Shown here: one piece after another, positions 42,927 to 51,901 of the stretch
Numbering within the stretch: the stretch's first letter is position 1
Layout: each line of letters starts with the position of its first letter
Assembly (NCBI GenBank): GCA_003755025.1
Contig: RJVL01000009.1
Coordinates: 1 to 64,000, forward strand
Direction of reading: 5' to 3'
DNA length: 64,000 nucleotides
Origin: Diaphorobacter nitroreducens
GTDB taxonomy: Bacteria; Pseudomonadota; Gammaproteobacteria; Burkholderiales; Burkholderiaceae_C
The notes under the pieces: generated by a model
Seen by the model: only the letters and a program-made list of their open reading frames with translations
What the model was told of the DNA's origin: nothing
The model's database searches: none
Program-made: the position numbers and the translations under genes

Positions 42927-43667
42927 ATGGACCGCATCATCTACACCTCCATGACCGGCGCGAATGCCGCCGCGCACCGGCAGGCGGTGCTGGCCAACAA
43001 CCTGGCCAACGCCTCCACCACCGGCTTTCGCGCCGAGATGTCCAACTTCCGCTCGGTGCCGCTGCAAGGCGGCGGCTCCACGACGCGCGTGTTCGCGCTG
43101 GAGGCCACCTCGGGCCATGTGGACACACCCGGCCCCGCGCAGACCACGGGCCGTCCGCTGGACGCCATGGCCGTGGGTAATGCCTGGTTCGCCGTGCAGG
43201 GTCTGGACGGCGTGGAAACCTACACGCGCGCCGGGTCCTTTCAGGTCACTGCCACCGGACAGCTGGTCACCAGCACCGGCATGGCCGTGCTCTCGGACGG
43301 CGGCGCACCCATCGACGTGCCCCCTAATGCCGAAGTGACGCTGGGCGCCGACGGCACCATCACCGCCCGCCTGGCGGGCGAAGTACCCCAGCCCGTGGCC
43401 CGCCTGAAACTGGCCACGCCCGCGGCGGACAACCCGCTCAAGCGCGGCGACGACGGGCTGTTCCGCACGGCCGGCGGCGACCCGCTGCCCGCCGACCCCA
43501 ACGCGCGCCTGCGCTCGGGCGTGCTGGAGGGATCCAACGTGAACCCGGTGGAATGCATGGTCGGCATGATCGCCGCCGCCCGCCAGTTCGAACAACAAAT
43601 GCGCCTGCTGCAGACCGCCGAGAGCGACGACAAGAGCGCAGGCCAGCTGCTGAGCCTCAACGGCTAA
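42927..43667 (+). CDS. flgF: Flagellar proximal rod protein FlgF
   Basis: Rod subunit of 246 residues starting MDRIIYTSMTGANAA. It has NNLANASTTGFRAEM and a C-terminal VNPVECMVGMIAAARQFEQQ; a methionine-rich C-terminal helix is usual for FlgF. It lies between flgE and flgG in the expected order. Confidence 0.95.
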   Translation: MDRIIYTSMTGANAAAHRQAVLANNLANASTTGFRAEMSNFRSVPLQGGGSTTRVFALEATSGHVDTPGPAQTTGRPLDAMAVGNAWFAVQGLDGVETYTRAGSFQVTATGQLVTSTGMAVLSDGGAPIDVPPNAEVTLGADGTITARLAGEVPQPVARLKLATPAADNPLKRGDDGLFRTAGGDPLPADPNARLRSGVLEGSNVNPVECMVGMIAAARQFEQQMRLLQTAESDDKSAGQLLSLNG

Positions 43668-43685
43668 CCCTGAAGGACTACCGCC

Positions 43686-44468
43686 ATGATGAATTCGCTG
43701 TGGATCGCCAAGACCGGCATGACCGCCCAGCAGACCCAGCTGGACGTGATCTCGCACAACCTCGCCAACGTGTCCACCACGGGCTTCAAGCGCAACAACG
43801 CGGTGTTCGAGGACCTGATCTACCAAAACCTGCGCCAGGTCGGCAGCCAGACCACCGAGGAGAACCAGTTGCCCACGGGCCTGCACCTGGGCCTGGGCGT
43901 GAACGTGGTCGCCACCAGCCGCAACTTCACGCAGGGCAGCCTGCAGCAGTCGGGCAACAGCCTGGACGTGGCCATCGACGGCAACGGCTTTTTCGAGGTC
44001 CAGTTGCCCGACGGCACCACCGGCTACACGCGCGACGGCGCGTTCAAGCTCGACTCGCAGGGCCGCGTGGTCACCTCCAGCGGTCTGCCCGTGGCGCCCG
44101 GCATCACCGTGCCGGCGGACGCCAAGAGCATCAGCATCAGCGAGCGCGGCATGGTAAGCGTGACCGTGGCGGGCAACCCCAACCCCCAGCAGATCGGCCA
44201 GCTGGGCATGTCCAGCTTCATCAACTCCGCAGGCCTGGAGCCTGTGGGCCAGAACCTGTACCGCGAGTCCGCCGCCTCCGGCGCGCCGCAGCAGGCCGAG
44301 CCGGGCACCAACGGCCTGGGCATCATCAAGCAGGGCTTCCTGGAGAACTCCAACGTCAACGTGGTGGAGGAACTGGTCACCATGATCCAGACCCAGCGCG
44401 CCTACGAGATGAATTCCAAGGCTATCCAGACGTCCGACCAGATGCTGGCCAAGCTGTCGCAGCTGTGA
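43686..44468 (+). CDS. flgG: Flagellar distal rod protein FlgG
   Basis: Distal rod (drive shaft) subunit of 260 residues. It has SHNLANVSTTGFKRNNAVF at the N terminus and VVEELVTMIQTQRAYEMNSK at the C terminus, both highly conserved in FlgG. Two adjacent ATGs (43686, 43689) make the start uncertain by one codon. Confidence 0.97.
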   Translation: MMNSLWIAKTGMTAQQTQLDVISHNLANVSTTGFKRNNAVFEDLIYQNLRQVGSQTTEENQLPTGLHLGLGVNVVATSRNFTQGSLQQSGNSLDVAIDGNGFFEVQLPDGTTGYTRDGAFKLDSQGRVVTSSGLPVAPGITVPADAKSISISERGMVSVTVAGNPNPQQIGQLGMSSFINSAGLEPVGQNLYRESAASGAPQQAEPGTNGLGIIKQGFLENSNVNVVEELVTMIQTQRAYEMNSKAIQTSDQMLAKLSQL

Positions 44469-44491
44469 GCCGCACGACAAGGAACCCTGCC

Positions 44492-45208
44492 ATGACCACC
44501 TCCCTCCTGCGCCTTCTGGCAGCGGCCACCGCTGCCGCGCTGGCCGCCGGCTGCGCCAGCATCAACCCGCCCCCGCCGGTGGACGTGCTGCCCACCACGC
44601 CGCCCCCGATCGCCGCCCTGCCCCGCCCCGCCGGCCCGGCCTCGGGAAGCCTGTTCCATGCCGCCAGCTACCGGCCTGCTTTCGAGGATCAACGCGCGCG
44701 CCTGGTGGGCGACATGGTCACCATCGAGATCCTGGAGAGCATCGACGCCAAGCAGGACACCAAGTCCAACGTCAACCGCAACGGCGACACCAAGGGCAGC
44801 ATCACGGCGCTGCCGCTGCTGGCCCCCTCCACGGTGGGCAAGCTGGCCGCGCGATCGGGCCTGGGCGCAGGCTACGAGAACACCTTCAACGGCAGCGGCA
44901 ACACCGCCAGCAAGAACGAGTTCAAGAGCAACATCACCACCCTCGTCACCGAAGTGCTGCCCAACGGCCACCTGGTCATCACCGGCGAGAAGCAGGTGGG
45001 CGTGAACCGCAGCGTGGATGTGCTGCGCTTCTCGGGCATCGTCGATCCCCGCCACCTGCGCCGCGGCCAGCCCGGCCATCCGGGCAGCGTGATCGACTCG
45101 CGCTACGTGGCCAATGTGCGCGTGATCTCGCGCGGCCTGGGCGAGCAGGCCGAGGCCCAGGCCATGGGCTGGCTGGCGCGCGCGTTCAACACCATCAGCC
45201 CGTTCTAA
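44492..45208 (+). CDS. flgH: Flagellar L-ring protein FlgH
   Basis: Outer-membrane bushing of the rod. The 238-residue lipoprotein has a lipobox-like LAAGC at residue 21 after a short signal peptide and a Pro-rich segment. The FlgH core follows (VGDMVTIEILESIDAKQDTK...LPNGHLVITGEKQVGVN...AEAQAMGWLARAFNTISPF). The ATG at 44492 is fixed by the signal peptide. Its TAA abuts the ATG of the next gene. Confidence 0.95.
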   Translation: MTTSLLRLLAAATAAALAAGCASINPPPPVDVLPTTPPPIAALPRPAGPASGSLFHAASYRPAFEDQRARLVGDMVTIEILESIDAKQDTKSNVNRNGDTKGSITALPLLAPSTVGKLAARSGLGAGYENTFNGSGNTASKNEFKSNITTLVTEVLPNGHLVITGEKQVGVNRSVDVLRFSGIVDPRHLRRGQPGHPGSVIDSRYVANVRVISRGLGEQAEAQAMGWLARAFNTISPF

Positions 45209-46189
45209 ATGACGCTGCAACGCTTGTGGGCAGGTGCCCTGCGCGCGGCCGCACTGGTGGCGGCACTGGCCTGCGCTCCGGCGGGCGCGCAGGACTTCCG
45301 CGACCCGGTGGACCAGCCCTTCACCGTGTGGCCCAACATCCCGGTGATCCGCGCCTCCGACCTCGGCGACTACGGCCAGGACCGCCAGATCATTGCCGAC
45401 CTGCATGCCGACAAGGCCGACCCCGCCAAGGTGGCCGCCGCGCTGCAGGCGGTGGACGGCCTGCAGGCCCACCACGAGCGCGCGGCCCTGGCCGAGCTGG
45501 GGCGCAGCCTCAACGTACAGCTGATCGCCGAGCTGGACCGGCAGGCGCGGCGCATCAACACGCGCAACCCCAAACTGCGCTTCGACTTCGCCGACATCAC
45601 CCCCGAGCAGCTGCAGCGCCCCTCCGCACGGGACGACCTTCCCAGCCGCGTGGGCCGCATCACGCTGGCCGCCTACATCACCTACACGCGGCTGGACGGC
45701 GCGCTGGTGCAGGCCACGGCCACGCTGGTCAAGCTGCGCAGCGGTGCGTCGCAGAGCTTCACCGCCACGGCGCCCGCGCCGCTATTGGCCGAGGCGCTGG
45801 CGCGCGACCTGTTCGACTACTTCCAGGGCACGCGCTTCACGGCCCACCAGAACCCGCTGGCCAGCGCGCAGTGGCTCACGGCCGCGCCGGGCCATGCAGA
45901 CCGGCTGGTGTCGCGCGACGCGGCCTTGCGCTACTGCCAGTCGCAGAACGCCGCCCTGCCCACGGCGGCAGAACTGGAAACCGCCGAGGCCGCGGGCTTC
46001 TACGGCGGCGGCGTGGCCCTGCAGCCGGCTGGCGTGTACCACGTGCAGGCGGGCCTGTACGACACGGCGCTTGCGCACGACGGCGCGGGCCGCGCGCGGC
46101 CCAACCACCTGGCCAGCGTGCCCAACGGCTACTACTACTGCATCCGCCATGCCGCAGCGCCCACCAGGGCCGCGCGCACGCGCAAGTAA
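45209..46189 (+). CDS. Unknown secreted protein inserted between flgH and flgI
   Basis: Not a known flagellar core gene and not recognised. The 326-residue protein has a signal peptide (LVAALACAPAGAQ, cleavage likely after AGA). Residues 30-220 form an unrecognised domain (FTVWPNIPVIRASDLGDYGQ; RITLAAYITYTRLDGALVQA). A C-terminal segment (about 235-315) has the layout of C-type-lectin/sulfatase-modifying-factor folds: AALRYCQSQNAALPTAAELE ... GYYYCIRH, with two cysteines that could pair. The ATG directly follows the flgH stop (TAAATG) with no visible ribosome binding site, implying translational coupling. A periplasmic or outer-membrane role at the L/P rings is only an inference. Confidence 0.85.
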   Translation: MTLQRLWAGALRAAALVAALACAPAGAQDFRDPVDQPFTVWPNIPVIRASDLGDYGQDRQIIADLHADKADPAKVAAALQAVDGLQAHHERAALAELGRSLNVQLIAELDRQARRINTRNPKLRFDFADITPEQLQRPSARDDLPSRVGRITLAAYITYTRLDGALVQATATLVKLRSGASQSFTATAPAPLLAEALARDLFDYFQGTRFTAHQNPLASAQWLTAAPGHADRLVSRDAALRYCQSQNAALPTAAELETAEAAGFYGGGVALQPAGVYHVQAGLYDTALAHDGAGRARPNHLASVPNGYYYCIRHAAAPTRAARTRK

Positions 46190-46198
46190 ACTATTACT

Positions 46199-46245
46199 TT
46201 TATAGCTACTAGCGCTTGATGGTAAAGCGCTGGAGGCCAATTTTG
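46199..46245 (+). repeat. Palindromic repeat copy G
   Basis: TTTATAGCTACT, then stem AGCGCTT (46211-46217), short loop, AAGCGCT (46225-46231), then GGAGGCC and T4. It aligns closely with copy B. It interrupts the flg operon between the unknown gene and flgI, so it may attenuate readthrough; a downstream promoter for flgI would then be needed. Confidence 0.8.
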
Positions 46246-46366
46246 CTATCGGCGCTGCGCCACCGGCAAGCCACGCCGCACCCGCTGCCCCAGCGCCGAT
46301 AAACGCCCCAAAAGCCCCCGCTTTTCCGCGCATTGCCCGAAGGCCCGCCTGCCCACAATCGGGGGC

Positions 46367-47491
46367 ATGAAAGCCTTGCCCAACTCCCGCATCGTCCATT
46401 GCCTGGTGGCCCTGGCCACCGCCCTGGGCCTGGCCGCGCCCGCGCAGGCCGTGCGCCTGAAGGAAATCGCGGCCGTGCAGGGCGTGCGCAGCAACCAGTT
46501 GTCCGGCTACGGCCTGGTGGTGGGCCTGGACGGCACGGGCGACCAGTCCACGCAGATGCCGTTCACCGCGCAAGCCATGTCCAACTACCTGCAGCAGGCG
46601 GGCATCAGCCTGCCGCCGGGCACCACGGCGCCGCAGCTCAAGAACGTGGCCACGGTGGTGATCACGGCGCAACTGCCCGCCTTCGCCCAGCCGGGGCAGA
46701 TGATCGACGTGGCGGTGTCCTCCATCGGCAACGCCAAGTCGCTCAAGGGCGGCACGCTGATCGCCACGCCGCTGCGCGGCGCGGACGGCGAGATCTACGC
46801 CCTGGCGCAGGGCAACGTGGTGGTGGGCGGGGCGGGCGCATCGGCCGGCGGCAGCAAGGTGCAGATCAACCACCTGAGCGCCGGACGCATCCCCGATGGC
46901 GCCCAGGTCGAGCGCGCCGTGCCCACGCCGCTGCACGACAGCGACACCATCACCCTGGGCCTGAATGCCTCGGACTTCCAGGCCGCGCGCAAGGTGGCGC
47001 TGGCCATCAACGCACGCTCGGGCCCGGACACCGCCGTGGCGCTGGACGGGCGCACCGTGCAGGTGCGCGCGCCGCAGGACCCCGGCGCGCGGGTGAATTT
47101 CATCGCCGAGCTGGAGGAGCTGCAACTGCCCGACTCCACGCCCGCGGCCAAGGTGGTCATCAACGCGCGCACCGGCTCCATCGTGCTCAACCAGGCGGTG
47201 ACGCTGGGCCCCTGCGCCATCGCGCACGGCAACCTGTCCATCACCATCAGCACCACGCCAGTCATCAGCCAGCCCAGCCCGCTGTCGCGCGGCGTGACCG
47301 TGGTGGCGCAAAAGAGCGACATCGCCATCCAGCAGGACGGCGGCAAGGTGATGCAGGTGCCCGCCTCGCCGCAGCTGGCCGACGTGGTGCGCGCGCTCAA
47401 CACGCTGGGCGCCACACCGCAGGACCTGCTGGCCATCCTGCAGGCCATCAAGGCCGCAGGCGCTCTCAACGCCGAGCTGGAGGTGATCTGA
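46367..47491 (+). CDS. flgI: Flagellar P-ring protein FlgI
   Basis: Forms the peptidoglycan-associated bushing. The 374-residue protein has a Sec signal peptide ending PAQAVRLKE. The FlgI core has GVRSNQLSGYGLVVGLDGTGDQ, INHLSAGRIPDGAQVERAV and TPQDLLAILQAIKAAGALNAELEVI (quoted in part). The frame opens far upstream in another phase, but the signal peptide fixes ATG 46367. It is preceded by repeat copy G and a 120-bp gap. Confidence 0.96.
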   Translation: MKALPNSRIVHCLVALATALGLAAPAQAVRLKEIAAVQGVRSNQLSGYGLVVGLDGTGDQSTQMPFTAQAMSNYLQQAGISLPPGTTAPQLKNVATVVITAQLPAFAQPGQMIDVAVSSIGNAKSLKGGTLIATPLRGADGEIYALAQGNVVVGGAGASAGGSKVQINHLSAGRIPDGAQVERAVPTPLHDSDTITLGLNASDFQAARKVALAINARSGPDTAVALDGRTVQVRAPQDPGARVNFIAELEELQLPDSTPAAKVVINARTGSIVLNQAVTLGPCAIAHGNLSITISTTPVISQPSPLSRGVTVVAQKSDIAIQQDGGKVMQVPASPQLADVVRALNTLGATPQDLLAILQAIKAAGALNAELEVI

Positions 47492-47573
47492 TGCCGCTCC
47501 TGCGTACCCTTCCCCGCGGCGGCGCCGCTTCCATTCAAGGCCCATGCCGCGTGCGGCGCGACGGGAGGTGGAC

Positions 47574-48518
47574 ATGAGCCTTTCGCTCCCCAATGCAGGC
47601 GCAACGTCCGTACGCCAGGCGCTGGCCGTGGATGGCCGCGCACTCAACAGCCTCAAGGCGCAAGCCAGCCAGGGCGACGCCCAGGCCACCCAGGACGCCA
47701 CGCTGGAGGCGGCCAAACAGCTCGAATCCCTGTTCATGCGCGAGCTCATCAAGAGCATGCGCGAGGCCACCATGAAGTCCGGCCTGCTGGAGGGCGCCGA
47801 GGGCAACCTGGCCAGCGACCTGTTCGACCAGCAGCTGTCGGTGCAGATGGCAGGCCAGCCCGGTGGGCTGGCCGAGGCCATCCAGCGCCAGCTCTCGCGC
47901 CAGTTGGGCGGCGACGGCCAGACCACGCTGGTGCCGGGCTCCACGCTGAGCATGGACGTCGCGCTGCGCAAGGCTGCGCCTGCCGACAATCCGCGTGCCG
48001 CGTCGCCCAAGGGCCGTGAAGACTTCGTGCAGCACCACCGCGCGGCGGCCGAGCGCGTGGCGCGCAGCAGCGGCATCCCCGCCAGCTTCATGCTGGGCCA
48101 GGCCGGGCATGAGACGGGCTGGGGCAAGGGCGAGATCCGCCACAAGGACGGCAGCAACTCCTTCAACCTGTTCGGCATCAAGGCCGGCAAGGGCTGGACC
48201 GGCAAGGTGGCCGAGGTGACCACCACCGAATACATCAACGGCGCGCCGCGCAAGGTGGTCGCCAAGTTCCGCGCCTACGATTCGTTCGAGGAATCGTTCC
48301 GCGACTACGCACGCCTGATCAACGACAACCCGCGCTACGAGAAGGCGCGCGAGAAGACCCATTCCGCCGTCGCCTACGCCACGGAGCTGCAGAAGGCCGG
48401 CTACGCCACCGATCCGCAATACGCCGCCAAGCTCAGCCGCGCCATCCAGAGCACGCTGGGCGTGGCGCGCACCCCCAGCGCGCCCGTGCTGGCCCAGGCA
48501 TCCGGGACGCAGGCCTGA
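47574..48518 (+). CDS. flgJ: Rod-capping peptidoglycan hydrolase FlgJ
   Basis: Caps the rod and opens the peptidoglycan layer. The 314-residue protein is dual-domain. The N-terminal rod-binding part is ESLFMRELIKSMREATMKSG. The C-terminal glucosaminidase has catalytic Glu near residue 180 (GQAGHETGWGKGE) and a conserved NLFGIKAG segment. The ATG at 47574 has a GAGGTGG site; ten upstream residues were dropped. Confidence 0.96.
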   Translation: MSLSLPNAGATSVRQALAVDGRALNSLKAQASQGDAQATQDATLEAAKQLESLFMRELIKSMREATMKSGLLEGAEGNLASDLFDQQLSVQMAGQPGGLAEAIQRQLSRQLGGDGQTTLVPGSTLSMDVALRKAAPADNPRAASPKGREDFVQHHRAAAERVARSSGIPASFMLGQAGHETGWGKGEIRHKDGSNSFNLFGIKAGKGWTGKVAEVTTTEYINGAPRKVVAKFRAYDSFEESFRDYARLINDNPRYEKAREKTHSAVAYATELQKAGYATDPQYAAKLSRAIQSTLGVARTPSAPVLAQASGTQA

Positions 48519-48544
48519 ATCCATAAGAACCAACGCACTGAACC

Positions 48545-50539
48545 ATGAGTCTTCTGAACGTCGGCGCCCGCGCCCTCCTCGCCAACCAGGTCGCCTTGCA
48601 GACCACCGGGCACAACATCGCCAACGTCAGCACGGCCGGATATTCGCGCCAGAACGTGGCGATGGAGACCGTGCAGGGCCAGTTCACCGGCTCAGGCTAC
48701 ATCGGCAACGGCGTGCAGGTGGCCACCATCCTGCGCAACCACAGCGAGCTGCTGACGCGCCAGGCCGCGGCCGCCCAGGCGGTACAGGCGGGCGACACGG
48801 TGCGCGCCGAGCGCCTGGGGCAGTTGCAGGACGTATTCCAGGGGGGCACCAGCGGCCTGGGCGCCGCCATCACCGACATGCTGAACTCGCTGGCCGACGT
48901 GGTGTCCTCGCCGACCGACATCACGGCGCGCACCGTCACGCTCACGCGCATGAACGAGATGGCCGCGCGCATGCGCAGCAGTGCGGAGCAGCTGCACGAG
49001 ATCGCCTATTCGGTCAATGAACAGTTGCAGAACGACGCCACGCGCATCAATTCGCTGGCCAAGAGCATCGCCGACGTGAACGAGCAGATCGCCCGCGTCA
49101 AGGGCAACGGCCAGAGCCCCAACGACCTGCTGGACAAGCGCGACCAGCTGATCCGCGAACTCAACCAGTTCATCCAGACCACGCAGATCCCGGCCGACGA
49201 TGGCACGGTGGGCGTGTTCATCGGCGGCAGCCAGGCGCTGGTGCTGGGCGACAAGGCCAGCGAGGTGCTGGTGGCGGAATCCCAGCAGTTCCCGGGGAGC
49301 CAGCTCACGCAGCTGTTCTTCAAGCCCGCGGGCGGCGCGCCCGTGGAGTTGAACGAGGGCATGCTGGGCGGCGGCGAAGTGGCCGGCCTGCTGCGCTTTG
49401 CCAACCAGGACCTGGCCGAGGGCCGCAACCTGCTGGGGCGCATGGCGCTGGCCATCGGCACCACCTTGAACCACCAGCAGACGCTGGGCCTGACGCTGGA
49501 GGGCCAGCCCGGCAAGCCGCTGTTCTCCACGCCCGCATCGGTCGTGGGCCACACCAGCGGCACCGCGGTGGGCAGCATCGACCTGAGCGACAGCACGCAG
49601 TTCTCTCCCACCGAGTTCGCCGCGTCGGACTACGAAGTGCGCTTCACGGGCCCGGCCCCCGCAGGCCAGATCATTCGCCTGTCCGACGGCAAGACCACGG
49701 CCGTCGCCGACCTGACCGACCCGGCGGGCACGATGGTGGACGGACTGACCTTCAAGTTCACCACCGCGGGCGCCGTGAACGAACGCGTGCTGTTCAAGCC
49801 CTTCGCCAGCGCGGCGGCCAACATCCAGTCGCTGGTGTATTCCCCGCGCGACCTGGCCGCCGCCAACCCCATCAATGCGGCCATGGGAACCTCCAACGCG
49901 GGGACGCTGCAACTGGCGGAACTCAAGGCCACGGGCCAGCCCAATCCCCCGGGCCTGGTGCTGCCGCCCAACGGCGACACCGCCACGCCGCCCACCTATC
50001 CCGGAGGCATCCAGCTGGCCTTCACCGCCGGCCCGCCCGCGACATACGACGTGTACAACCGGGGAACCACGCCCCCCACGGCGGTTGCCACGGGCCAGAC
50101 GTTCACACCGGGCGTCCCCATCCAGATCAATGGCTGGTCCATCACCCTGCAGGGCACGCCCAAGGATGGCGACACGGTCAACGTGGGCAATGCCCTGGAC
50201 CCGCAGTACGGCGACATCTACACCCGCAACGCGGGCAACGCCAGCGCCCTCATGGCGCTGCGCGACGTGAAAATGTTCGACGAGTCCTCGCTGGCCGACG
50301 GCTATGCGGGCCTCATGGCCCAGGTGGGCACGCGCACGCAAAGCGCGCAGTACGCGGCCAAGCTTTCGGGCTCCATCGCCAGCAACCTGGAAGCCAGCCG
50401 CACGGCCGTCTCCGGCGTGAACCTGGACGAGGAGGCCGCGCGGCTGATCCAGTACCAGCAGGCCTACCAGGCATCCGCCAAGATGCTGCAGATCGCGCAG
50501 AACATTTTCGACAACCTGATCCAGACCATGGGCCGCTGA
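48545..50539 (+). CDS. flgK: Flagellar hook-associated protein FlgK
   Basis: First hook-filament junction protein (HAP1). The 664-residue protein is longer than the enteric one. It has N-terminal GHNIANVSTAGYSRQNV and C-terminal NLDEEAARLIQYQQAYQASA. Two central expansions are Thr/Pro-rich (PPNGDTATPPTYPGG). It is secreted through the flagellar system with FlgN. It lies 12 bp before flgL. Confidence 0.96.
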   Translation: MSLLNVGARALLANQVALQTTGHNIANVSTAGYSRQNVAMETVQGQFTGSGYIGNGVQVATILRNHSELLTRQAAAAQAVQAGDTVRAERLGQLQDVFQGGTSGLGAAITDMLNSLADVVSSPTDITARTVTLTRMNEMAARMRSSAEQLHEIAYSVNEQLQNDATRINSLAKSIADVNEQIARVKGNGQSPNDLLDKRDQLIRELNQFIQTTQIPADDGTVGVFIGGSQALVLGDKASEVLVAESQQFPGSQLTQLFFKPAGGAPVELNEGMLGGGEVAGLLRFANQDLAEGRNLLGRMALAIGTTLNHQQTLGLTLEGQPGKPLFSTPASVVGHTSGTAVGSIDLSDSTQFSPTEFAASDYEVRFTGPAPAGQIIRLSDGKTTAVADLTDPAGTMVDGLTFKFTTAGAVNERVLFKPFASAAANIQSLVYSPRDLAAANPINAAMGTSNAGTLQLAELKATGQPNPPGLVLPPNGDTATPPTYPGGIQLAFTAGPPATYDVYNRGTTPPTAVATGQTFTPGVPIQINGWSITLQGTPKDGDTVNVGNALDPQYGDIYTRNAGNASALMALRDVKMFDESSLADGYAGLMAQVGTRTQSAQYAAKLSGSIASNLEASRTAVSGVNLDEEAARLIQYQQAYQASAKMLQIAQNIFDNLIQTMGR

Positions 50540-50550
50540 AAGGAATCGCC

Positions 50551-51813
50551 ATGAGCAGCTCTTTCTACCGCGTCAGCACCGCCAACATGTACGACGCCAC
50601 GCTGCGCAACCTCAGCGCACGGCAGAAAACCCTGGTGGACCTGCAGGAGAACCTCACCGCGGGCAAGCGCGTGGTGCGTCCCAGCGACGACCCCGTGGCC
50701 GCCGCACAGGCCGAGCGAGCGCTCACGCGCATCAGCCGCATCCAGACCGAGCAGCGCGCGCTGGACGTGCAGCGCAACGCCATCGCGCAGGCCGAATCCA
50801 CCCTGGGCGACGCCGTGGGCCTGGTGCAGGAAATTCGCCAGCTGGTCGTGGCCGCTGGCGGCGGCGCGCTTAAGCCCGAGGACCGCAAGACCTACGCCAA
50901 CCAGATCCAGAGCCTGCGCGAGCAGCTCACGCAGGTGATCAACCGCAAGGACACCAACGGCGTTCCCCTGCTGGGCGCGCTGGGCAGTGCGCTGGAGCCC
51001 TTCACCGGCCCGCTGCTGAGCAACCCCGACTACCTGTTCGCCGGACTGCCGGGGCAGGCAGCCAGCAGTGGCGCGGCGATCCCCACCACCGTGGACGGGC
51101 ATGCCGCGCTGATGTTCGACCCGGTGCGCGACGGCGTGTACACCGCCACCGTCACGCGCGGCGCGGGCAGTTCCCTGGTAACGAGCGCCATCACGACCTC
51201 CAACCGCGAGGCACTGGACGGGGCGCAGTATGCGCTGGCCGTGAACACCGTCACGGTGGACCCGGTAGCGGGCACCACCGTCGTCGACTACACGCTGACC
51301 AAGACCGCCAAGGACGGCACGGTGACCACCTCGAACGTGACCACCGCGCCCGTCAAGACCGGCCAGCCCATTCCCATCACCATCAACGAAGGCCCGGACA
51401 CGGTCATGTCGTTCAGCCTGACGGGCACGCCCGCGGCGGGCGACAGCGTTGCCCTGCAGCCCAGCTCCAGCCTGATGGGCACCATCGACAGCGCGATCCG
51501 CGGGATCACCGACGCCACCGACAGCGTGGCCGCGTCCCAGGCCGTCGGCCAGGCCCTGGCCAACATCGACGCCGGCATGGAACGCCTGCACAACATGCGC
51601 GGCTATGCGGGCGAGCTGCTCAACCGCGCCGACCGCATCACCGGCGACCAGGACAAGCGCTCGATCCAGCTCGAAGCCGACCGCTCGCGCGCGGAGGACC
51701 TCGACATGGTGCAGGGTATCTCGGACTTCCAGAACGCCAGCGTGGGCTACGAGGCCGCGCTCAAGTCCTACGCGCAGGTGCAGCGCCTGTCGCTCTTCAA
51801 TTTCATCAGCTGA
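50551..51813 (+). CDS. flgL: Flagellar hook-associated protein FlgL
   Basis: Second junction protein (HAP3). The 420-residue protein is flagellin-like. The N-terminal helix is YRVSTANMYDATLRNLSARQ, then VRPSDDPVAAAQAERALTRI. The C-terminal helix is DFQNASVGYEAALKSYAQVQ. A beta-rich insert at about 150-310 makes it longer than the enteric 317-residue protein. It is the last gene of the flg operon. Confidence 0.95.
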   Translation: MSSSFYRVSTANMYDATLRNLSARQKTLVDLQENLTAGKRVVRPSDDPVAAAQAERALTRISRIQTEQRALDVQRNAIAQAESTLGDAVGLVQEIRQLVVAAGGGALKPEDRKTYANQIQSLREQLTQVINRKDTNGVPLLGALGSALEPFTGPLLSNPDYLFAGLPGQAASSGAAIPTTVDGHAALMFDPVRDGVYTATVTRGAGSSLVTSAITTSNREALDGAQYALAVNTVTVDPVAGTTVVDYTLTKTAKDGTVTTSNVTTAPVKTGQPIPITINEGPDTVMSFSLTGTPAAGDSVALQPSSSLMGTIDSAIRGITDATDSVAASQAVGQALANIDAGMERLHNMRGYAGELLNRADRITGDQDKRSIQLEADRSRAEDLDMVQGISDFQNASVGYEAALKSYAQVQRLSLFNFIS

Positions 51814-51901
51814 CGCCGCGCACGCAGGGTTTCGCCACGTGCGCGCCCGCGCGACTGGCGTGACAATGGCCGGCATCCCGCTCTGACCACACTTCTACCC
51901 C

